Source of the DNA: Papilionanthe hookeriana x Papilionanthe teres
Lineage: Eukaryota > Streptophyta > Magnoliopsida > Asparagales > Orchidaceae
Length of the DNA: 64,000 bases
Reading direction: 5' to 3'
NCBI GenBank assembly: GCA_022702705.1
Contig: CM040429.1
Coordinates: 114,181,943 to 114,245,942, forward strand
Part shown: piece after piece, positions 1 through 12,939 of the stretch
Position numbering within the stretch: position 1 is the stretch's first letter
How the letters are laid out: the number at the start of each line of letters is the position of its first letter
The notes under the pieces: model-generated
Seen by the model: the letters and a program-made list of their open reading frames with translations, nothing else
Told to the model about the DNA's origin: nothing
Databases searched by the model: none
Program-made: the position numbers and the translations under genes

Positions 1-3000
1 ATTATGACTAGAGGAACTTAGGATTATTATTGCATGAGCTAAAACATTAAAAATAGCTCTGATTGCTCACATGACCCAAACAAATTTTGAATTAATTAGA
101 ACAAATTAAAAATGAAAATAACTCAAAATCAATCCTCCACTGTTCCATAGGATAATAGGAACCCTCATTAAAATTTTAAAGTTAATTGGAAATGGTTGAA
201 CCTATTAAATCAATTTTCTAAATAACATAGCCTTTTCTGGAATTAAAAAATTCATAAAACCCAAAATATAATTCAAAAATTCACCAAATTGGTTTTGAGG
301 GCTCTCTGATGTCAGAGGAGTCTAAGAAAATTAAAATTGGAATTTTTCTAAAAATTTCATTTTTCACCTATTATTGAATATTTTAATTATTAAAAATTAT
401 AAAAATCACAAAAATATTAAAATTCACCAAATAAGTATTAAAATTCACCAAAATGTCATATTTGGTCTCCTAATCACTTGGGAACCAACCAAATATTTTT
501 TCTAAGTGTCTAAGTAAAGATATTAAATTTTGAAGGTTTACGACAATTTTAAATATTAAAAAATGGATTTTCCAACCCTTTTACAAAAATAATTCTATAA
601 ATTCATAGAAAAATCAAAAAAATATAAAATTTGTTTCTCTGAGTTCCTTTGGATTAGAGAGATTTAAGAAAAATATAAATCACCTAAATTTTATTTTATA
701 ATTAATTAATACTCTAAAACTCAAAATAAATATAATAAATAAAATAAAATTCAAAAATCACCAAAATTAGTCCAAATGGTCCTCTAGTCAGTGGGAACTT
801 CTAATAAATTTCCTCAGGATAGAAACTTCTTCTTGGTTATATTTTGAAATTTTCATTGAAAATCCCTATTTTCCACTAAAATAATTATATGAATCAATTT
901 AAAAAAAGAAAAATCACATTTTCTCCTCTAATGTCTTAATTGACATGTGAGTGAGGTGACATAAAAGTTTCAAATTCATTTGAGCTTAATTTAATAATTT
1001 ATGAGATGAGTGAGTTTAAGAGCGCATAATAGTAATTAAGGAACTTAGACCTTAATTAAAATTTAGGCTTAACCAAAGGGAAGGGTAAACCTCTGATCTT
1101 AATTTTCCTCTTGGATGATTGAAACATAGGGAGTTATGGGATAGAAACGCATTAATCACCTTAAACATTAAAGAGGAAACTTTAATTAATTAAATCACCT
1201 AAACTTTGGAAGATTAATTAAGGCATGAATTATTATGATTAGGGAATGTCACATAAGCTAATTCTAATTCTTTAAATTGAATCCCTAATCAATGATTTGA
1301 TCAAATGTCATCAAGTTCTCATTAATTAAGCTATAAAAATGATAATTGAAACTAATAAAAAAAAGAAAAGGGAGATAATCTTGAAAATTTATAATCAAAC
1401 TAAAACTTAAAACATTAAAACTAATTTGAAGTTAGAAAATCAAAATAAAACAAACTTAAGATATCAAAACTAATCTGAAATTGTTTAAAACTTACATTAA
1501 AACAAATTTGGAACATTAAAGTTAATTTGGAACAATTCATAATAAAAATATTATAATTAAATTAAATAAGTTTTAAATATTAAAATTAATTTAAAATGTT
1601 AAGACCTTTAAAACTTAACTGAATTAAACAACTTGAATACTTTTCCAACTTAAAATAACTTAAAACATCTAAAAAAAGATATCAACCAAAACTTTATAAC
1701 TAAATTAAATCACTTTAAACCATTAACTTAAACTTTAAGTTAAGAATGGTTAAATTCTTTAATGAACTAACTTACCTCTAAAGGTTTTTCATTATTATAA
1801 CTCTTACGTGAAGCATCAAATGAAATGTCACCTTACTCATAGGATAATTAAACATCCAAATTCACTAAGCATGAGTCAAACAAAATCAGAACTCTAAGTA
1901 ACCTGGGTGATTAATTCACCACCATAATGAAACTAACTGAACTCGAAATAACCCCTAAAATGTTTAGGAAGATGTTCAGAATTAAGTTTCGAGCTCTTCC
2001 CTAACTTGATGGGATGTTTTAAAAGAACAGTGAGACTTCATTGTTCTTTGATGAATAAAATCATCCTTAACTGAACCAGGAATCTAGACGTCATAGGACT
2101 CGATAGACAACCAAGATTCTAGCAAAGATGTCATAGGATTTGGTAGTCGACTAGGACTTCAACATAGACATCATAGGGCTTAGTAGATAACCGGAGCCTT
2201 CCCGTAGCTTTACCTAGGCATTTTTTGTGAATATATAAATGCCATAACATGTAATTTAAGTGCAGATGAAAACGACGGGAATGCCCACCAGGTACGTATT
2301 TAAGTTTATTGCAATTTACATTCCGCAATTGATTAAATGTCTTATTCTCCCGCATTTATAAATTCATGAAAATGATCGAACCCAGCATGTTTAAATAACT
2401 CAAAATTTAATCAACAACAAAACAAGACTGCGTTTATAACTAAAATTAAAATGTCTCGTTGGATGATCGGGAATCCCTCGGATGATGTAACCCACGTTTT
2501 ACTAATGAGATTTCCCATGGTCAGAATGAAAGTGTGGAACTCATTCAGCTGACTTTATTTATTTTGATAAGTGAATCTGATGGAAATAATAGTGCTGGGA
2601 TGACGGAACCGTGGGATCTTAACCGGTTGTGCTTAATCAACTTTAAGATTTGTTTTAGTTAAAACACTAAGCCATATCAATTTTCAACCTCTCTAAAGAA
2701 AAACACTTCTCTAACCCCCCTGATGTCACTTCTAAAACTAAACCATCTACAACAACGAGGAGCTTGGAGCAAGTACAATGGGCAGCACGACCATCTTCAG
2801 CAGTAAAACAAGTCTTCATCAGCTTAACCCTTCCTTAGAATTAACTAACCAATCCATAGGATTTTGAGGTAGTTTGCCTAGTGCAACATAAATCCTCAAG
2901 TTGTTTTTAGGCATTTAAATAATCATATTATGCAAAATAAGCCCTAACTCGTCTTAGGACTCCGAGGTAGCCATTTGGTACGACATAAACCCTCACATTT

Positions 3001-3740
3001 TTTAGGTTATTTGTATGATCAAATCATACAAGTATAAGTCCTAATTAATTAAAATTGACAAAATTGAAACATTAAATAAACTCTCAAATTAAAGGCAAAC
3101 AATAAGATAGTTGGGAAGTCACCGAAGTTCACTTCAGATCCGTGACATCCCCTACTTCTCTTCCTTTGGACTCTTGAAATAACTGTTCTAAAGTTGATCT
3201 ATTCCCTATTAAAAACTCCAAAATCCAATTGTTTGAAAACCTTAAACTTTGAAATTCTTGAAAGCTGACCACTAATCTTTATCGAGAGTTTTCTTAAGTT
3301 TCTCCAAACATTTAGGATGTAATTAACTATAGGGGCTTGCCCTTATAGGGAACTTTAAGAACCTATGTAATATAAACCCTGCTTAATTCCTTTATATTAA
3401 ACAGGGGAAATTGTCAGCTTATAAAATTGGTTTGCAGACCAAACGGATGTCACAAATCCATTAGTTTATTTAATTGAGCCCCATTATCAAGCAGAGTGGC
3501 TATTCCCCGTGATAGATGCACTGTTTTTGATGTGGTGCTCGTTTATATAAACTTTTTAAGGTGTGAGATCGGTTTGACTTCATAATATAAAATTTTCATA
3601 CTTAAGACCGTTTTCAAAAATCAAAATGCTACTTTCCAAATTATATATATTTAAATTGAATTTAAATTCTAAAATTTGTCGACAACTTCTGTAGGCGACC
3701 ACTTTCTAAAATACAACACTTAACCTAAAATATGCCGACA
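1..3740 (+). repeat. 5' LTR of element A (right-hand part)
   Basis: The stretch ends in TATGCCGACA just before the primer site. It matches the end of the A 3' LTR (base 1 corresponds to about 19275) and the right half of the C LTRs (from about 32540 and 52820). The left half, with promoter and TGTTGACC terminus, is outside the window. It is very AT-rich with no credible ORF. The segment at about 745-3370 is missing from the A 3' LTR. Confidence 0.9.
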
Positions 3741-3746
3741 AGTTTC

Positions 3747-3765
3747 TGGTGACTCAGTTGGGGAA
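3747..3765 (+). other. Primer binding site of element A
   Basis: TGGTGACTCAGTTGGGGAA begins 6 nt after the LTR end. It is a mutated version of the C site TGGCGACTCCGCTGGGGAC, both starting with TGG as complement of a tRNA CCA end. From memory, Ogre/Tat elements use tRNA-Arg; the tRNA identity is inference. Confidence 0.75.
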
Positions 3766-3922
3766 TAATTCCTCTCCCTATTTTTATCAAACGGTTTTGC
3801 TTTCATAAATCGGTAGTGGGTCCAGGACCCTAGTGAACCAAACTATCATTCTTTCCATTGGCATACCTTGCTCATTTCTATCTTGAGCAAGTATAGTCAA
3901 CTCTTCCTAGATTTTGGAGCCA

Positions 3923-3944
3923 CTGTTTAGACATCCCTAAACAG
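3923..3944 (+). promoter_or_regulatory. Leader hairpin
   Basis: CTGTTTAG (3923-3930) and CTAAACAG (3937-3944) form a perfect 8-bp stem with a 6-nt loop, ACATCC. Element C has the same hairpin at 36493-36514 with one U-G wobble. Position between primer site and first ORF suits a packaging or dimerisation element, which is inference. Confidence 0.5.
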
Positions 3945-3981
3945 AGAGGTTCCAGAATCATTAAGCCTCTCCGAGGTGGGG

Positions 3982-3999
3982 TGGACCCCCAATAGGTGT
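3982..3999 (+). promoter_or_regulatory. Leader segment complementary to the polypurine tract
   Basis: TGGACCCCCAATAGGTGT is the exact reverse complement of 16048-16065, the polypurine tract region of the same element. The C counterpart is 36555-36572, matching 49220-49237 at 17 of 18 positions. Confidence 0.6.
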
Positions 4000-4339
4000 T
4001 AGCTTAGGAGTGGTCCTTTGAGATGAGACTCTTGTGAGGTTTTCTCTTCCTTTTCGATTCTGGATTGGGTCCTTTACCTTTCTTTACCCTTCCTTCTGTC
4101 ATTCCTAACGAACCTCTTAAATTACAAATAAATGAACCTTTTAAATTACAAACGAATGAACCTCTTAAACTATAAATAAACGAAGAAAACAGAAATTGAA
4201 ATACTTTACAAACAAAAGTAAGAAATTGGATAAGAATCTGTTTGAACTCTATTTTTTAATAATTCTTTTTCATCCTAAGAGTTTTATGACGGAAGGAAGC
4301 ATAGTATGGAACTGAAGTTCAGAATCTACCCTGCAGAAG

Positions 4340-5902
4340 ATGTCTACGCTGAAGCCGATCTTGTCCTTCACCAATGGATTGGACTTGGTAGTTAGCAAGG
4401 ATGAACTGCCTTACGAAGCGATCATTCGTTTCGGACAAGGATTCGATAATAGAGACATCAAGTTTTCAGACGTTACCTTCTTTACGCTAATGGACAAAGT
4501 ACCGGAAACATTGAAGCCTGTGATTGAATTCAACCTGAAGTAAACACAAGAGTTCCTCCCCTACAGAGGGTTCCAGTTGAGGAATACACCGCTGTTCATG
4601 GAAGACTAGCTGCCACTCCCAGAACTGTCATCTCTACCCCCACTGGTCTGATCATCACTGCACCTACCCCGGTTCTCGCTAAAATAAAGGGTAAGGAAGT
4701 CCGAATTAGTGATGAGCCTGTTACCACGGAGGGTTCGACTTTTGCTGCAACACCGTTTGTTTTTGAGATAGGGTCCAGTTCGAGATTTGTACTCTTAACG
4801 AGAACACAAAGGAGGAACAGGAACAAAAAGATTGCCAAGGTCAGAAAGACCAAGGCTACTGAAGCTGCCATTTTTGAAGAAATTCCTAAAGAAGAAGAGC
4901 AACTGCAAGAGATCTCATCGCTGCTAGAGGGGAGTAGGTTCCACCCTCTCTCTGTTGCCTCTGATTAAGAAGATGCTCGAATGATTGCCACTGCGTTACC
5001 CCGACCTGCATACTACAATGATTGTAAGAGTAGAAAGATGAAGACTACGTCGCTTGCCCGACTGCGAGCAGTGGTTGAGAAGTTAGCGAGGAAAGAGGGA
5101 TGCCTCATATCAGAAATTCTGAGAAGGATGGGGCGAGTACTAATTAGATCCCGCCTCAGACCGAAGGTAACCCCGGTCACTGCTCTAGAGAGACGAAGGA
5201 AGAAGATACGAACTAACGAAAGGAGGTAACCTGTCGTTGTATCAGGTCATCATATTAGAGAACACACCACCTATCGACGTGCAGCCGACAGAACATCCGG
5301 TTTTAGGCTCCCAAATTCAAGAAGGATGGTGTGGCAACCTAATATTGCTGAACCGATACAGACAGAATGCTCTAAGAAGAGAAGTCTCGTTGGAGAGCCT
5401 GAATCTAAAGAAAGTGCTGCGGCCTTGAAGATAACTACGGAAGATGAAGTTCGACGATCATCTCCCGATAACCGCGAGACCATTTGGAAGAGACCGCTCG
5501 AAGCTGCTATAGGAAGTTGAGAACTGACATCCAACGGTTGGTGAAAGAAAGGAAAAAAGAACTAAGGAATGAAGAGGATGTGTCAGAATTCATGGATGAA
5601 GAACTTGTTGAAATCAACATCGTCGAAACCCGAGCATTGTCAGCTCTACTAGGAGCTCTAACAGCTATAGAGGAAGATGACCCAGAGGTACTGAGGCTAC
5701 GCCATTGGGAGAAGGACGATATGATTTATCGAATGGAGAAGAAGATGGAGGAGATGGCGGCTGCTCTAGCCACGTTTTAAAGTCAACCTCAACCCAAAAA
5801 AGAAACGCCCCTGAAAGTCATTCACATTGCAGATGGAGGAAAGGAAGTTACATAAGTCAACGGAGATGTGCAAAAAAAGAAAGATTCTAGACAAAGTATG
5901 AT
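4340..5902 (+). pseudogene. ORF1 (pre-gag accessory ORF) of element A, degenerate
   Basis: Starts at ATG 4340, 3 nt after a CTGCAG acceptor-like site, and aligns throughout with C ORF1 (36851-38386). The first 67 codons are open; afterwards the frame changes repeatedly (open pieces at 4981-5229, 5237-5428 and 5484-5780). The C-terminal part is rich in Glu, Lys and Met and looks coiled-coil. ORF1 proteins upstream of gag are typical of Ogre-like elements; their function is not known to me. It ends where gag begins, with an ATGA overlap around 5899. Confidence 0.75.
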
Positions 5903-7560
5903 ACCTGAGAAGGTCATTAAGAACATGGTGGAATAGTAACTGCGAGAAGCCCGAGCCCAGTTCAAGAGTGGAGCATCTGTTCAGACAGGTAGACCTTACC
6001 CAGAGGAATTTATTGCAGTTCAATACCCAAATGGCTACGTACCACCTCTATTTAAAACTTTCGACAGTACGATAAACCCCCAGCAGCATGTCACACATTT
6101 TGTGCTAGTTGTTGCAATGCCGGTGGGGGTGACGCTTTTCTATTTCGCCAATTCGTCAGCAGCCTGTCAGGGATCGCCTTTGATTGGTATGCAGAGTTGC
6201 AAAATGGATCAGTCAAGACTTTCTCAGAATTAGAAAATATTTTTGTTAAACGGTTTGCTGGGGCTAGTACCACATCACTATCTGTGATCTAGTGATGGAG
6301 CAAAAAAAGCCGAACGAAACCTTGGTCAACTACATCATTCAATGGAGTAATCAAAGCATGAAATGTGAGCCACAACTCCAAAAACAGCATGCAGTCGAAA
6401 TCTTGCTAAAGAGCATCCACGGCCTGATAGCACTTCTCCTTAAAGGATTCACAATCAAAACTTTCGAGAACTTACTTAGCAAGGCCGGGAGTTTGCAAGA
6501 GGAGGCAAAACAATTGAGTTTCGTCAACAAGACTGATAAACAGAAGGCAAAGAAAACATTTGAGAAGAAATCCGGAATCGTCGCGGTAGTGGATAAGGGT
6601 AAACAACTAGTGCAGCCAAGTTATCAACCACCACAGCAGATTTATCAACAATCTCAACAGAGTTATCAACAGCCTCGACCGAGTTATCAGTCGCCGCAGC
6701 ATCATGATCAACCACCACCTCACCCAACACGTGGCTTGAAGGAGCTTTTGAAAAAGGAACATCCCTTCAAGAATGAAGCAGTGGCCAAAATGTTCCGCAG
6801 TTTAAGTAAGACGCTAGATTTTCAGTTGTCAGAGCCTAGGAGGCCGGAGGAAGTCGAAAAGAAAGAACATCCATATTACTGCCCTTACCATAAGATGCTC
6901 GGACAAAAAATAGAAGATTACTTCAACTTAAAGAACTGGCTCGAGTATAACCACAGTCGAGGGAATATAACGATCCCGAAAGAATACAAGAAGGAGCCCC
7001 AGAAAGGAGCTTCCGTTAATGTTATTTCAACGGATCCTACTGTTCCGATAGATCCATACACGACCGACGATGGATGGAGTACTGTTTGGACGATGTCATC
7101 GAAGAAAATATTGGATCACGTCCAGACCTCTTCAGTGCGCGCTTCAACTCAATGTTTGAAACCCGCTAAGCCGACACTATCAAATTTAAATGAAGAACCG
7201 CCATAGAAGGAGGAGAAGATCATAGAAGAAGAGAAGACAAAGGCTCCAAAGAGTAGATTAGGAGCTGCTTATCCTAGGATGGTTGTTTCTGATTCAGAGG
7301 AGAAATCTCTCAAACCTCTGACTCTGTCTACGGGATCTTATAATGATAAGATCTATGGTGTTGCCTACGTTTTGACTGTTTCTAATGATTACTTAACTAA
7401 CGACAGCCAACCTAACCCGGATCTTGATTTCGATACAAAAAACAATTCTCAAATCATACAAAACCATGACAACAGTGATAATGGAAAGGATGTCCACAAC
7501 AGCGGCTACGAAAGCCCAGAAAGCGACGAGTTCATTTGTTAATTCCAAGGAGCTCCGATT
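5899..7560 (+). pseudogene. gag: gag of element A, degenerate
   Basis: Starts at ATG 5899, aligned to the C gag start, but has consecutive stops at 5935-5940 and frameshifts before 6292. The part at 6292-7206 is open for 304 codons. It holds the capsid-like helical region, a Gln/Tyr/Pro-rich linker (about 6600-6730), and a CPYH motif followed by MLGQKIEDY near 6880-6925, the knuckle-like segment of Tat gag proteins. Another open piece at 7279-7542 covers the acidic gag tail. Gag would form the particle and bind genomic RNA; this copy cannot encode a full protein. Confidence 0.8.
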
Positions 7561-7676
7561 GCGATAGAATTGGAGTTATCAGCTTTTGAAACAGCTTCAG
7601 AAGAGCCAGCGTTCTGATTCAAGAAGAGACACTATCAAATCCAGCATTAGGTTCAAAAGAGATAACATAAGTAAAT

Positions 7677-8420
7677 TTGAGGAGTGGAAAAGTCCTACCC
7701 CCGAGAATGGGACCAAAAGATAAAGGTAAGCAGGTAGTTGCTCAGGAAGAGCCAACCCCGATGGAAGAATTTCCCATTCAGGAAGAAGCTGAAGAGCTTA
7801 GTAATAAAGTGGATTATAATGTGCTAGCCCATCTTCGGAAGCTTCCAGCCAAACTAAGCATCTACAACGCTCTAATCCTATCAAAGGAGATGAGGGAAAC
7901 TCTGATCTAGGCTTTACTTGATCCAAAAATTTGCTTAGCTCAAATGGTCGGTAATTCCTTAGAAGAGGTTTCCTCGTTAAAAGGACAGTATGTTGTTACT
8001 TTCCCAGACAATGACCTACTTCTCGAGACAGTCGATCACAACTAACCCTTATACATCTCAGTCACTATCGAAAAGTTTACGCTCTCTGGGGTGTTGTTGA
8101 TGCGGGAGCATCGATCAATATAATGAATCTTCGGACGTTAGCGTAGTTGGAAATTGATGCCCGCGAGCTCCAAGCAGACAAAATTTTACTAAGTCATTTC
8201 AATCAGAAAGGAGAAAGAGCTCTTGGATCAATAACACTATCTATGAGGATCGGTGAATTGGCAAAGACAACCGCAAAATTCCATATAATTGATTCTAATA
8301 AATCGTTCAACGCTCTACTAAGTCGACCTCGAATCCATGAAAGTTGTATGGTACCATCATCTCTACACCAATGCATAAAATATTACGAAGGAGGAGAAGA
8401 ACAATGTATCAAAAGGTGAC
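7677..8420 (+). pseudogene. pro: Aspartic protease region of element A, degenerate
   Basis: The N-terminal linker (7677-7910: RSGKV, then a basic KDKGKQ segment) matches elements C and H. The catalytic Asp is at 8099-8101 in the sequence VVDAGASIN, where C has DSGAS, so the usual Ser/Thr after Asp is Ala. Stops at 7909 and 8144 interrupt the frame. Retropepsins act as dimers to cleave gag-pol; this copy is inactive. Confidence 0.75.
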
Positions 8421-9208
8421 TTGCAACCGTTCTCCGTGCACGAAATTGGATTCCATGAAGATGCTGCTTACTACGCACCTCCAAAGAAAACTATCATCTC
8501 CAGAAATGCCACACCAAATGAAGTAAAGGAAACTCAAGGAAAAGAAGAACCTCAAGTTCCAGTTCAACAGTTACTCACCATTCTCTTATGGCGAGATGGT
8601 GAAGGTTTCTCAAAAACTCGTACCCGAGGTCAAGGCTAGAGACGAGGTCAAAGAAGAAATAGTGGAACAGTTAGTAATTATTTTTGATTGGGAGAGCAAC
8701 TCCGATAAAGAAGAAATTAAGAAGGAAGAAATGAAGATAAATAAAAAAAAACCCCAGTTTAAGATCTCTCTCGAAGACAAAAAGGACGAAGAATACAAAT
8801 GAATGTATGAGAAGATAAACCACTATGTACATACTATAACCCTAACCCCGATCTATCCCAGTAAGGTTGAGGGTATAGTGGTCAAGGACGTACAGGGTAA
8901 AGGTGTTAAGCCAATCAATTTTTACGTGGCACTTCTTCTTCTCCCAATACTGAAAGTGATGTAAAATTTGAAGATGTTGCTTCATCCGAATTAATGGAAT
9001 TGTCTTTTGAGTGGTATTCTCCATGTGTTCAAAATTTAATTCAACGTGGTGTTCTATCTAAGCAGTGGTCAAAAGATCAATCACATTGCTTTGAAAAATT
9101 ATGGAATAATGCCAGTCCACCTCTCAATTCAAAGCATGGTCTTGGATTCGGCACAGTAGGACCGGATGATGATACAAAATTTTGCTTGGTTGTCCCTTGC
9201 GACACTAA
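8421..9208 (+). pseudogene. Protease-RT linker of element A, degenerate
   Basis: Aligned to 40922-41720 of element C: an acidic/basic charged linker with KKPQFKISLED (about 8748-8780) and a segment corresponding to PCVQNLIQ (about 9022-9045). In C the same region carries an RGRGWGRGHG motif that is ruined here. No catalytic domain is visible. In Ogre elements an intron lies between protease and RT; I see no clear splice pair here. Confidence 0.6.
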
Positions 9209-10167
9209 TTAAGACTGTCTGGAAGCTTCAGATGATCTGGAAGACTTACCAATCGGAGATGCTCTACCAGAATTTGAAGAAGAGATTAAATCTACAATAG
9301 ACGAGTTAATGGAAGTTAACTTAGGTAATAGCGAAGATCCTAGGCCGACGTTTATTAGCTCCTTACTCAATAAAGAAGGCTTCGAAAACATGATTAAGCT
9401 ATTGATGGAATTCTAGGACTGTTTTGCTTGGAGTTATTATGAAATGCAGGGATTAGCTCCAGAAGTTGCAATTCACAAGCTAGGAGTGGATCACACTATC
9501 GTTCCAGTCAGACAAGCTTCGAGAAGAATTCGTCTAGAGACCGAACAAAAAGTAATAATTGAACTTAAAAAGCTAATCAATGCTAAGTTTGTCCATAAAG
9601 AACATTACCTGACTTGGTTAGCTAATGTGGTACCAGTCAGAAAGAAGAACGGTCAAATCAGAATTTACGTGGATTTCTGAGATTTGAACAAAACGTGCCG
9701 AAAGGACGAATTCCCGCTACCAATTCCAGAGTTAATGATCGACATTGCTTCGACTCACGAAGTCTTTTCTTTCATGGTGGATCATTAGGATACAATCAGA
9801 TAAAGATGGAACCGAAAGACGAAAAGCTCACAGCCTTTAGAATGCCAATCGGAGTATACTGCTACATAGTAATGCCTTTCGAATTAAAGAACATAGGAGC
9901 AACATACTAAAGAGCAATGACGTAGATTTTTGATGATCTCATTCAAAATCAAGTTGAGTACTAGTGGATGACGTAGTCATCAAGAGAAAATTGAAAGAAG
10001 ATCACATGTATTATTTGAGAATTGTTTTCGAGCGATTAAGACAATTTAACCTTAAGATGAATCCCCTGAAATGCGCCTTCGGTGTTACCTCTGGGAAATT
10101 CTTATGATTTGTTGTCTGACATCGTGGAATTGAAATCGATCCGGAAAAGATTAAAGCTATCTTAGAA
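9209..10167 (+). pseudogene. pol: Reverse transcriptase of element A, degenerate
   Basis: Recognisable RT blocks: the TWLANVVPVRKKNGQIR segment (about 9610-9665), the palm region around 9770-9800, and the catalytic VDD at 9964-9972. The frame is broken by stops (9416, 9678, 9908) and by a lost base just before the VDD. RT copies genomic RNA into cDNA inside the particle. Both catalytic aspartates of the pair are still encoded, but the enzyme cannot be made. Confidence 0.85.
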
Positions 10168-10780
10168 ATGCCACCTCCCAAAACTTTAAAACAACTACGA
10201 TCCTTTCAAGGGAAGTTAGCATATCTTAGACGCTTTATTTCTAATATGTCAGGAAGGTGTCAGCCTTTTTCTGCTTCGATTAAGAAGGATGCCAAGTTTA
10301 CCTGGGACTCTAAATTTCAACATGCCTTCGATGATATCAAACAATATTTAATGAAACCTCATGTATTAGCAGCCCGAGTCTCGGGTCGACCGTTGATACA
10401 TTATACTGGGGCTTTAGACGACTCCCTTGGAGGCCTGTTAGCTCAGGTCAATGATGAGGGTAAAGAAAATGCTCTCTACTACTTGAGTCATTGTCTAATT
10501 CCAACAGAGGTAAAGTATCCTTTTATTGAGAAGTATTGTTTGGCCCTGATCTTCACCGCCCAAAAACTCAGGAATTACATGCTTTCTCATAAGGTCAACC
10601 TTATTTAGAAATTTAATCCATTGTAATATTTGATGACCCGCCCGATGCTTTTTAGCAGACTTGCTAGGTGATCGATGATATTATTGCAATTTGATATAAA
10701 TTTCATTCCTCTTCGTGCCGTAAAGGGACAGGTCCAAGCTGACTTCCTCGCAGCACACCCTTTACCGGTATAATCACCAC
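10168..10780 (+). pseudogene. pol: RT connection and RNase H of element A, degenerate
   Basis: 10168-10608 is open for 146 codons: LKQLRSFQGKLAYLRRFI is the gypsy RT-connection signature, followed by the RNase H start (GALDDSLGG near 10408-10434) and the NYMLSHKV segment. Stops follow at 10606, 10624 and 10669. The RNase H removes RNA from the RNA-DNA hybrid. Confidence 0.8.
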
Positions 10781-10829
10781 TTAATGATGACTTGCCAGAC
10801 GAGTAGATAATGAGCCTAGAAGACGCTGA

Positions 10830-11210
10830 TGATCGATGTTAGAAATTGTACTTTGATGGAGCATCATCAGCACAACGAGACTAAGAATATCAAATGATAG
10901 TGCTCGGCAAGGCAGGAATCGGACTATTTAACAGAACCATGTATGAATAATGAAGCTGAATATGAAGCTCTTATAATCGGACTGGAGCTAGCCATTCAAA
11001 TGGGTATAACCGACATCAAAATCTATGTCGATTCACAGCTGATCATAAAACAGGTTGCAGGACAGTACAAAATTCTAAAACCAAGACTCAAGCAGTACTT
11101 CCAGTATGCAATGAAATTGTTAAAGCAGATTCTGAATGTAACGATATACAAGATTCCCATAATAGAAAATGCTCTCGCAGACGTGTTAGCCCTCCTTTCA
11201 AAAGAATTTG
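10830..11210 (+). pseudogene. pol: Second, archaeal-type RNase H (aRNH) of element A, degenerate
   Basis: Segment equivalent to C 43372-43770. YFDGASSA lies near 10851-10874, NNEAEYEALI near 10945, YVDSQLI near 11023, and the closing ALAD near 11172. These are the four acidic positions of this RNase H fold. Presence of this extra domain between RNase H and integrase is a hallmark of the Tat/Ogre branch. Stops and a frameshift break the N-terminal part. Confidence 0.8.
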
Positions 11211-11350
11211 CCTGCTTACACGATGAATCTATTGAAATGTCAGTTCAAGGGGACAAGTCCTATCACAGCTCAACATACATGCATTACACAAATCAGAAAG
11301 AGAAGAAGAAACAGTTGCAGCAGTAGCAGAAACTACAGAAGATTGGTGGC

Positions 11351-12596
11351 AGCCATTGATAGACTATTTGCAAACAAGAAACCTACCGGACGATAAGTCA
11401 GTAGCTCATCAGATTATCAAAAGACTCTGCCATACTCATTAATAAATAATACCTTGTACAGAAGGTATTTCAATCAGATGTGGGTAAGGTGCCTAAGCGG
11501 GTTTGAGGCTCGCAAAGATGTTAAAGAAATGCACTCAGGACTTTGTGGCGCTCATCAGTCGGGTCCAAATATGAAAATGAAGATTAAAAGACTAGGGTAC
11601 TACTGGCCCTCAATGATGACCGATTGCTTGAAAGTTGCTAAGAGCTGTCACCAGTACCAAGTGCACGGAGTAGTTCTACATCAACCTCTAAATGTGTTAC
11701 ATCCGACAATCTTGTCGTGGTCATTTCGGTGTTGGGGCACAGATATCATGGGTCCGATAGAACCGCTATTTTCAATAGGGCATCGCTTCATTCTTACAGT
11801 TACAAATTACATTTCCAAGTGGGTAGAAGCAATACCGCTCAGAGAAGTAAAGGAACATCGTGTGTTACAATTCCTCAATAATCAAGCCATCTACCGTTTT
11901 GGGGTACCGCGGAGAATTATCTCAGATAACGGGTCTGCGTTAAAAAGCACGAAGATCAACAATTTTGTTAGAAGGCACATGATAGATTAGCGCTATTCGA
12001 CGATCTACTACCCAAGAACAAACGGCTCGACCAAGGCATTTAATAAAACTCTCGTCCAAATCCTGAAGAAAAATTTGGACGACAACAAGAAAAATTGGCA
12101 TGACAAGTTAATAGAAGCATTATGGTCCAACAGAACAACTTTCAGAACTCCTACTCAGTCTACACCTTACGCTCTAGTGTACGGATCCGAGACCGTCTTG
12201 CCCTTGGAAGGTCAACTTCCGTCACTTAGAATTGCAGCCGCAGATAAGATTACTACATAAGAGAATGCCAAACTACCGTTAGAAGAACTGGAAGGCTTAG
12301 AAGGGAAACGACTCTCAGCGCAGAAGAATCTAGAATTGTATCAAGCCAAGATGATCGAGGCCCACAATAAACTGGTCCGCCTAAGGATGTTCAAAGTCGG
12401 TGACTTGGTTCTAGTTCTCAAGAGTTCTATTCTTCCACACCGCAAGTTAAGAGGTAAATATGAACCGACTTGGGAGGGGCCGTTCGTGGTCGAGACAGTC
12501 TACTCAGGAGGTTCCTACCAACTCGTGAATTGCCGTGGAGAACGATCTATACTTCCAATCAATGGGCGATACTTAAAGAAGTATTACCAAACCTGA
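11351..12596 (+). pseudogene. pol: Integrase of element A, degenerate but with C-terminal domain
   Basis: The zinc-binding N-terminus is near 11530-11660. Its last Cys is Tyr here (TAC at 11655), where C keeps Cys. Catalytic core: first Asp in the GTDIMG segment (about 11740), second Asp in ISDNG (about 11923). The catalytic Glu position reads Lys (AAG at 12033), a G-to-A change. Stops at 11988 and 12258 break the frame. The C-terminal region (12336-12596; VGDLVL, GKYEPTWEGPFVV) is intact here and deleted in C. Confidence 0.85.
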
Positions 12597-12939
12597 TGTT
12601 TTAAAGGTTGAACTTTAAAAATGAAGTCTTATTCTTAGAAGCACGGGCACAGTAATCACTTGTAACTGGGTCCGAACCTAAAATTGATAAAAAAACATTA
12701 TTATGATGAACAAAAGAATATATGTTTTTAAGGAAAATATGTGAAAGAAATCATCTTAATAATATAACTTTGTACTTTCCTTTCAAATCAAAACTCATTC
12801 CTGATTTCCTTCATCTTTTCCTATTTTATTAAAACTCAAACGAAATAAATAAAAAAAAATTTTTCATTAATGGATAAATTTTCTTATTGTTCTTGTTCTT
12901 GATACAGCCCCTTGAATCCTTCCTTGTTTTCGCAAGAAG
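12597..12939 (+). other. Spacer between integrase and AlkB-like ORF, with acceptor-like end
   Basis: AT-rich and non-coding. It ends in a pyrimidine-rich run (about 12885-12932) closing with TTTTCGCAAG, 4 nt before ATG 12940. The equivalent C site at 45191-45198 is TTTCGCAG. The arrangement looks like a 3' splice site for a spliced downstream-ORF message. Confidence 0.5.

Larger units (their letters stand above)
3766..4339 (+). other. 5' leader of element A between primer site and ORF1
   Basis: This non-coding leader holds a conserved hairpin (3923-3944), a stretch complementary to the polypurine tract (3982-3999), and a splice-acceptor-like CCCTGCAG ending at 4336, just before the ORF1 ATG. 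It aligns with 36336-36850 of element C. Confidence 0.75.
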